Of a DNA stretch of 64,000 nt, positions 59,961-64,000 are shown one piece after another. The notes beneath the pieces are model-generated. The model saw only the letters and a list, made by a program, of their open reading frames with translations. It searched no databases and had not been told where the DNA came from. The DNA is taken from positions 91,218 through 155,217 of the forward strand of contig JAFTKO010000008.1 in the NCBI GenBank assembly GCA_017453205.1. Reading direction: 5' to 3'. Position 1 is the stretch's first letter. Each line of letters begins with the position of its first letter. Source of the DNA: Clostridia bacterium (GTDB taxonomy: Bacteria; Bacillota; Clostridia; Oscillospirales; CAG-272). A program made the translations under genes and the position numbers.

Positions 59961-61304
59961 TTATTTTCCCGCAATGCTAACGCCTTTGACAAGAACATTG
60001 GGGGAACCGAATACGGTAAAGCCGCCGGGAATACCCCATTTGACATCATTGCCGAGGCGGTCGATCTGTTTGAGCAGTTCAAAGAAGTTCCCCGCAACGG
60101 TAAAGGACTTGATGGGCTCGGCACGTTTGCCGTCGCGGATCATAAAGCCCGCGCTTTCAATGGAGAAATCGCCCGTGACCGCATTGGCACCCGCGTGAAA
60201 GCCCTTGCATTCGGTGATATAGATGCCGTTGCCGACGGCGGCAAAGAGCGCTTCCTCGGTGGCATCGCCCGCGGCAATCGAAAAGTTGTAGGGAGCGATC
60301 GAAACAGGCGAAGCGTAACTTCCCTTTTGCCCATTGCCCGTCGACGCGATCCCCGCTTTTTTGGCAGTGGTGAGGTCGTAGAGCAGGGTTTTGAGCACAC
60401 CGCCCTCGATGACGTTGCGGCGCGCGGTGGCAACACCCTCGCCGTCAAAGGGCGTTTGCATAGCGGCACCCTCACGCATGGGATCGTCTATCAAGGTCAC
60501 ACAGGGCGCGGCGACCGTTTCGCCCTCCTTTCCCGCAAGGAGCGACAGACCAAGCTGTGCGTTCTTTGCCGAGAACACGGGCGAGAAAGTGGACAGGAAC
60601 TGACGGAATTGTGTCCCATCAAACACCGCGTCATATTTCCCCGAGGCAATCGTTCCCGCGCCCAGTTTATCAAGTGCGCCTTGCACACCCTTGGCGGGGA
60701 GCTCTTTCAGCGCTTCATAGGAGGTGCCTTCACCAAACTCAAAGTTTTCCTGCGCTTCCTCGCCGTCGCGCACCACGGGGTTGACATATGCACCGCTCAT
60801 CCCCACGAGGTTGGAAAGCGAAAGCCCGTGGGAGTTATACATGGCGATCTCGGTGGTCACGGTCAGCGCACAGGTCTGTGTGCCGTCGGTCACCTTTTCA
60901 TTTTGCGCATAGAGTGCTCTTTGCAGAGAGAGTGCCGTGTCACGCACCGCCGCGGCATCGTTCAGCTTGACATCGCGTTCGGACAGCTTGGCATAGGCGG
61001 GAGAGCCCGCAAAGATGAACACCTCATCCTCGCTGTCGATGCAACGCGCGTTCGACATTGCCTTTTGCACCAGCTCTTCCAGCGCATCGGCAGTCATCAG
61101 CTCGCCCGAGGCATAGCCCATTTTGCCGTCTACGATGCAGCGAAAGCAGACACCGCCTCCCACACTCGAGGCAAAAGAGCTGATCTCATCCTTGAGTGTC
61201 TCGGCGCTGATGCTTTCCTCCATTTGGTAATAGATCTCGTACTCGGTCAGCCCCGCGCGTTCGGCGGCGTCGACCAATATCTGCTTCATTTCTTCAAATT
61301 TCAT
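59961..61304 (-). CDS. pmbA: TldE/PmbA-like protease partner
   Basis: A 447-residue member of the TldD/PmbA family; with TldD it forms a metalloprotease that trims peptides. This subunit lacks the HExxxH metal site, as expected for TldE. Typical blocks: YQMEESISAETLKDEISSFA, VDGKMGYASGE, VTLIDDPMREGAAMQTPFDG, GGVLKTLLYDLTTAKKAG and FHAGANAVTGDFSIESAGFM. It begins one base after the tldD stop, so the two are coupled. Natural substrate in this organism unknown. Confidence 0.92.
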   Translation of the reverse strand: MKFEEMKQILVDAAERAGLTEYEIYYQMEESISAETLKDEISSFASSVGGGVCFRCIVDGKMGYASGELMTADALEELVQKAMSNARCIDSEDEVFIFAGSPAYAKLSERDVKLNDAAAVRDTALSLQRALYAQNEKVTDGTQTCALTVTTEIAMYNSHGLSLSNLVGMSGAYVNPVVRDGEEAQENFEFGEGTSYEALKELPAKGVQGALDKLGAGTIASGKYDAVFDGTQFRQFLSTFSPVFSAKNAQLGLSLLAGKEGETVAAPCVTLIDDPMREGAAMQTPFDGEGVATARRNVIEGGVLKTLLYDLTTAKKAGIASTGNGQKGSYASPVSIAPYNFSIAAGDATEEALFAAVGNGIYITECKGFHAGANAVTGDFSIESAGFMIRDGKRAEPIKSFTVAGNFFELLKQIDRLGNDVKWGIPGGFTVFGSPNVLVKGVSIAGK

Positions 61305-61305
61305 A

Positions 61306-62685
61306 TCAGCGACCTCCTACGGTAATGGTGGAAACGCGGATGAGCGGCTGTCCCACATCGGTGGGGACACTGCCGCTGGACGAACCGCACATACCTTGCG
61401 CGGTCTCGAGATTTTGTCCGACCATATCGATGTTTTGCAGGATCTCGGAGCCGGTACCGATCAAGGATGCACCGCGCACGGGCTCACAGATCTTCCCGTT
61501 TCTCACAAGATAGCCCTCGGTGACGGCAAAGTTAAACGCGCCTGTGAGAGGATTGACCGAGCCGCCGCCCATTTTGCGGCAGTAGAGCCCATGCTCCATC
61601 GACGCGATGATGTCCTCGTTTTTGTCGGGACCGTTGGCAATAAAGGTGTTGGTCATCCGCGAGGTTGCCTCAAAGGTGTAGCCCTGTCTGCGTCCGCTCC
61701 CCGTCATGGGCATTCCCATACGGCGGGAGCCGAGGCGGTCGATCATATAGCTTTTGAGAATACCGTTTTCGATCAGCACATTGCGCTGTGTGGGCGTTCC
61801 CTCGTCATCGATGTTGACCGAGCCCCACGCGCCCGGGATAGTTCCGTCGTCGATCGCCGTGACCTTGGGATTGGCAATCTGCTGACCGAGCTTGCCCGCC
61901 ATTTGCGACGCGCCGATCGAGACCGAGGTTGCCTCCAAGGAGTGTCCGCAAGCCTCGTGGAAAATGACACCGCCAAAGCCGTTTTCAATGGCGACCGTCA
62001 TCGTGCCCGCGGGGCAGTAGTCGGCGCGCAGATTGACCATTGCTTGACGCGACGCCTCGCGCCCGATGTCGGCGGGATCGACCTTGTCAAAAAATTCAAG
62101 TCCCATCCCAGCTCCCGGCGACGCCGAGCCGGACTGATTGACCCCCGCAGCACTTGCAACCGAGGAGATGGCAATGCGCGTGCGCACATGGCGGTCGGTG
62201 GTATAAAGCCCCTCGGTGTTGGCGACCAAGATGGTATGGTCGACGCCAAGCAAGGAGCCCGACACCTGCGAAATAGCGGGATCGTACTCCTTTGCAGCAA
62301 AACACCCCGCGCGCAACAGGTCGGCCCGCACACGCGCATCCACACTCGACGGCACAATGGCGGCGGGGTGGATATTGGGGAGCAGACGCTCACGCAAGGT
62401 TACACAAATCTCTTTTTTCAGCTCTCCCATGGCAACCGCCACCGCGCGGGCGCATTTCATCAATCCCTCGCGTGAGGTGTCGGATGTCGACGCAAACACG
62501 GTACGCGTACCGAGAAAGGCGCGAATGCCCACTCCCGAGATCAGATTGTCGGTGACACGGTCGATCTTTCCGTCCACCATCGAGACCGAATTGTTACGGG
62601 TGATCTCCCCGTAAAGCTCGGCAAAATCGGCACCGCCCGACATCGCGCAGGCAAGCACCGCTTCCGCGATCGATTTTGAAATCAT
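61306..62685 (-). CDS. tldD: TldD-type metalloprotease
   Basis: The 459-residue catalytic subunit. The zinc site HEACGH is at residues 243-248 in GGVIFHEACGHSLEATSV, with the later cysteine region GMCGSSSGSVPTDVGQP in place. Other family blocks: VDGKIDRVTDNLISGVGIR, DDGTIPGAWGSVNIDDEGTP and NTFIANGPDKNEDI. Ribosome site GGAGGAATGAACC before the ATG. Promoter at 62722-62750; operon tldD-pmbA. Confidence 0.95.
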   Translation of the reverse strand: MISKSIAEAVLACAMSGGADFAELYGEITRNNSVSMVDGKIDRVTDNLISGVGIRAFLGTRTVFASTSDTSREGLMKCARAVAVAMGELKKEICVTLRERLLPNIHPAAIVPSSVDARVRADLLRAGCFAAKEYDPAISQVSGSLLGVDHTILVANTEGLYTTDRHVRTRIAISSVASAAGVNQSGSASPGAGMGLEFFDKVDPADIGREASRQAMVNLRADYCPAGTMTVAIENGFGGVIFHEACGHSLEATSVSIGASQMAGKLGQQIANPKVTAIDDGTIPGAWGSVNIDDEGTPTQRNVLIENGILKSYMIDRLGSRRMGMPMTGSGRRQGYTFEATSRMTNTFIANGPDKNEDIIASMEHGLYCRKMGGGSVNPLTGAFNFAVTEGYLVRNGKICEPVRGASLIGTGSEILQNIDMVGQNLETAQGMCGSSSGSVPTDVGQPLIRVSTITVGGR

Positions 62686-62721
62686 GGTTCATTCCTCCGT
62701 TCACAAGCTGTATTGCATATT

Positions 62722-62750
62722 ATTATACCATAAATAAAGAAAAAATGCAA
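62722..62750 (-). promoter_or_regulatory. Sigma-A promoter of tldD-pmbA
   Basis: TTGCAT (62750-62745), 17 bp, TATAAT (62727-62722) on the minus strand. The -35 box lies within the arm of the hairpin at 62741-62780. Confidence 0.78.
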
Positions 62751-62780
62751 TCTCTTTCGCTGTTTTGAGATTGCATTTTT
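62741..62780. terminator. Perfect bidirectional hairpin terminator
   Basis: AAAAATGCAATCTC (62741-62754) pairs with GAGATTGCATTTTT (62767-62780). No obvious gene feeds into it from either side except possible read-through from tRNA-Glu; it overlaps the tldD promoter. A further CCGTTTTT/AAAAACGG hairpin is at about 62803-62820. Confidence 0.7.
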
Positions 62781-62869
62781 TATCATGGGCAAGTGTTCCT
62801 CCGTTTTTTAGGAAAAACGGCGCGGAGAATATCGGCAACAGAGTTGCATACCAACCGCGATGGAACCTC

Positions 62870-62902
62870 GCAAAGAAAAAGCAAGTCTTTGTGGGGACTT
62901 GC
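62870..62902 (-). terminator. Terminator of tRNA-Glu
   Basis: On the minus strand GCAAGTC (62902-62896) pairs with GACTTGC (62887-62881), then TTTTTCTTT. Confidence 0.88.
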
Positions 62903-62914
62903 TGAATATTCAAT

Positions 62915-62989
62915 TGGTGACCCCTACGGGAATCGAACCCATATCTTCGCCGTGAGAGGGCGACGTCTTGACCGTTTGACTAAGGGGCC
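62915..62989 (-). tRNA. tRNA-Glu (anticodon CTC), CCA encoded
   Basis: Minus strand. Acceptor GGCCCCT pairs with AGGGGTC; the anticodon stem TCGCC/GGCGA holds the loop CTCTCAC, so anticodon CTC reads GAG. T arm GGGTTCGATTCCC. CCA at 62917-62915. A CTC Glu tRNA is an extra besides the essential TTC one. Single-gene transcript with its own promoter and terminator. Confidence 0.94.
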
Positions 62990-63006
62990 TTGTCAACGAC
63001 TTTCAT

Positions 63007-63035
63007 ATTATACCACATCTTTTTCAAAATTGCAA
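63007..63035 (-). promoter_or_regulatory. Sigma-A promoter of tRNA-Glu
   Basis: TTGCAA (63035-63030), 17 bp, TATAAT (63012-63007) on the minus strand. Confidence 0.83.
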
Positions 63036-63092
63036 GAGGTTTTTGAAAAAAAGTTAAATTTTTTTTTGAAAATCAAAGCCAAACTAACTTTG

Positions 63093-63175
63093 GGGGCGTT
63101 TTGGGTGGTGGTAACCGCCCTCTCCCACAGAGAAAGTGTAATGCCTTGCGGGAGCTATTGTTTGGAATAACCGTA
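63093..63175 (-). repeat. R1 dispersed element, copy 11 (module B only)
   Basis: Minus orientation. Outer stem here is GGCATT with AACGCC (63145-63140 with 63100-63095), changed on both sides relative to the other copies; the inner stem keeps pairing through G-T pairs. No module A. Confidence 0.82.
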
Positions 63176-63198
63176 AAAAGTCCCCTCAAAAAACATCC

Positions 63199-63762
63199 TC
63201 AAACCCGTGTTCCCAAAATGTTCTTTAATTTTGTTGCAAGGTACGCCGCGAGGATCGATTTTGCGATATCGAACGGTAAAAACGGCAGGACGCACACGGC
63301 AAGTGCCGAAAGGAGAGAGGTCTGCATAAGGAAGATATACTGTACCGTTCCGCAAATATAGCAGATCACCACGCCCGCAAGGCAAGCAAGCGAGGTCCAA
63401 AAAATTGCGGCAACATTCGAGCGTGCGCGTCTGACGAGACGGCAAAACAAACTCACCAAGGGCGCAACAAGCAGATACGACCACAGATATCCGCCCGTCG
63501 GTCCGACAAAGATCATTGCGCCGCTCCCCCCGCCGCTGAACACGGGCAGACCGCAAAGCCCGAGCGCCATAAACACGGCAACTGCGGTTAAGCTCCCGAC
63601 AGGCGAGAGCGTTGCCGCTGTGATCAGTACCCCAAGCAGCCCGAGCGACACGGGGATCGGTCCAATGGGGACAGCAATGGGTGAGAGCACCGAGATCAGC
63701 GCAGCAAACAGCGCGCATACCGTCAAATGCTGCAACGAACGTCGTTTTTCCAAGCGCGGCAT
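63199..63762 (-). CDS. bioY: BioY-type biotin transporter S component
   Basis: A 187-residue membrane protein (six helices) that binds biotin outside the cell; with an ECF module it imports the vitamin. The family pattern is clear: IAVPIGPIPVSLGLLGVLI near the first helix, GSLTAVAVFMALGLCGLPVF, then GPTGGYLWSYLLVAP, and the C-terminal FLPFDIAKSILAAYLATKL. No biotin synthesis gene is near, which fits uptake. The start ATG at 63762 is preceded by AAAGGAGG. Confidence 0.93.
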   Translation of the reverse strand: MPRLEKRRSLQHLTVCALFAALISVLSPIAVPIGPIPVSLGLLGVLITAATLSPVGSLTAVAVFMALGLCGLPVFSGGGSGAMIFVGPTGGYLWSYLLVAPLVSLFCRLVRRARSNVAAIFWTSLACLAGVVICYICGTVQYIFLMQTSLLSALAVCVLPFLPFDIAKSILAAYLATKLKNILGTRV

Positions 63763-63802
63763 CGATGCGCACCTCCTTTATTCGTCTTTCCGATCAAGCT
63801 TT

Positions 63803-63831
63803 ATTATACCAAAACAAAGGCTCTTTGTCAA
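63803..63831 (-). promoter_or_regulatory. Sigma-A promoter of bioY
   Basis: TTGACA (63831-63826), 17 bp, TATAAT (63808-63803) on the minus strand. Confidence 0.9.
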
Positions 63832-63866
63832 GTTCTTCTATATAATTCCGCACGGCAACAGTGTTG

Positions 63867-64000
63867 TGTTACAATAGATGTGAGACTAAAAGTAAAAAAA
63901 GAATAGAAAAAGTGATTGAGTTCTGTTAAAATAAAGTCACCACAACCAAATCTAACAGAAAGGACTCAATCACTTCATGAAACATTATACCACAAACAAA
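63867..64000 (+). mobile_element. Left end of a probable insertion sequence (cut by window edge)
   Basis: An extended -10 (TGTTACAAT, 63867-63875) is followed by an inverted repeat: AAGTGATTGAGT TCTGTTA (63910-63928) against TAACAGAAAGGACTCAATCACTT (shown in part; 63953-63975). Directly after it begins an ATG frame. A promoter, a hairpin over the start region and a short basic start are the usual look of an IS transposase leader. The family cannot be fixed from eight codons; IS30-like is my guess. Confidence 0.5.
63977..64000 (+). CDS. First eight codons of a probable transposase
   Basis: ATG at 63977 gives MKHYTTNK up to the last base of the window. Only the position after the inverted repeat and the start composition support it; the ribosome site GAAAGGA lies 16 bases upstream, inside the hairpin arm. 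Confidence 0.4.

Noticed and set aside
1365-63175. A CRISPR array or direct-repeat locus
   Set aside because: The repeated blocks are kilobases apart, long, and differ in orientation; no regular spacers and no cas genes are present.
63847-63862. R1 end (CACGGCAACAG) near the insertion sequence
   Set aside because: Eleven bases match the R1 terminal repeat at 63851, but nothing inward of it resembles R1; probably chance or a remnant too short to claim.

Overview
The window looks like chromosomal DNA of an uncultured anaerobic Bacillota, class Clostridia. Genes have strong AGGAGG ribosome sites. Most recognisable promoters are sigma-A type with a spacer of exactly 17 bp. Markers include spoVG, rodA, a SAM-I riboswitch on metK, an SMS/SUF-type Fe-S pair, BioY, and large lplB/ytcP-like sugar importers. 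Base composition is near 50% GC in genes, with AT-rich promoter islands. All of this comes from reading the sequence by eye; no database search was run, and the lineage is an inference.

Layout. 1-5 kb: 5' part of recD2 (cut by the window edge), metK under a SAM riboswitch, and a cation/proton antiporter. 5-9 kb: a YhaN/YhaO-like ATPase and nuclease pair, then tRNA-Gln. 9.4-10.3 kb: an AT-rich lipoprotein. 10.4-24.6 kb: one 14-kb minus-strand carbohydrate locus (giant binding protein, permease pair A, NHL/TPR/YIP1 membrane protein, DUF5696-like secreted protein, permease pair B). It has no ATPase gene. 25-31.7 kb: SmsC/SmsB-like pair, rlmI-like methyltransferase, murC, spoVG, a YfcE-like phosphodiesterase. 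31.8-36.7 kb: three small proteins, a VanZ-phosphoesterase fusion, thioredoxin, a membrane HTH regulator. 36.8-41 kb: a short cell-wall polysaccharide export operon (GT2, rmlD, Wzm-like, Wzt-like). 41-48 kb: heterodimeric ABC exporter with a divergent TetR regulator, and an acyl-CoA ligase. 48-54.6 kb: small unknowns, a ferritin-like protein, a DUF4965-like protein, hisS-ruvX. 55-64 kb: rodA, proS, a TagA-like transferase, tldD/pmbA, tRNA-Glu, bioY, and the first bases of a probable insertion sequence.

The most unusual content lies between genes. A dispersed element (here called R1) occurs about ten times in 64 kb, never inside a gene. It pairs a perfect 14-16 bp hairpin with a second module whose outer stem changes by compensatory substitutions: all four Watson-Crick pairs occur at one position. 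One copy (33037-33329) has terminal inverted repeats and a perfect 10-bp flanking direct duplication, so it moved as a MITE-like element. A second, unrelated element (R2, about 233 bp, with terminal inverted repeats and three internal hairpins) occurs twice, plus an end fragment.

How the genes work together. The 14-kb locus appears to bind, process or sense a complex glycan outside the cell and import the pieces, using a shared ATPase encoded elsewhere. The 36.8-41 kb operon probably makes and exports a rhamnose-containing wall polymer, in keeping with murC, rodA and the TagA-like gene nearby. The rest is housekeeping: translation (hisS, proS, two tRNAs), Fe-S assembly, methionine/SAM supply and DNA repair (recD2, ruvX, YhaNO).
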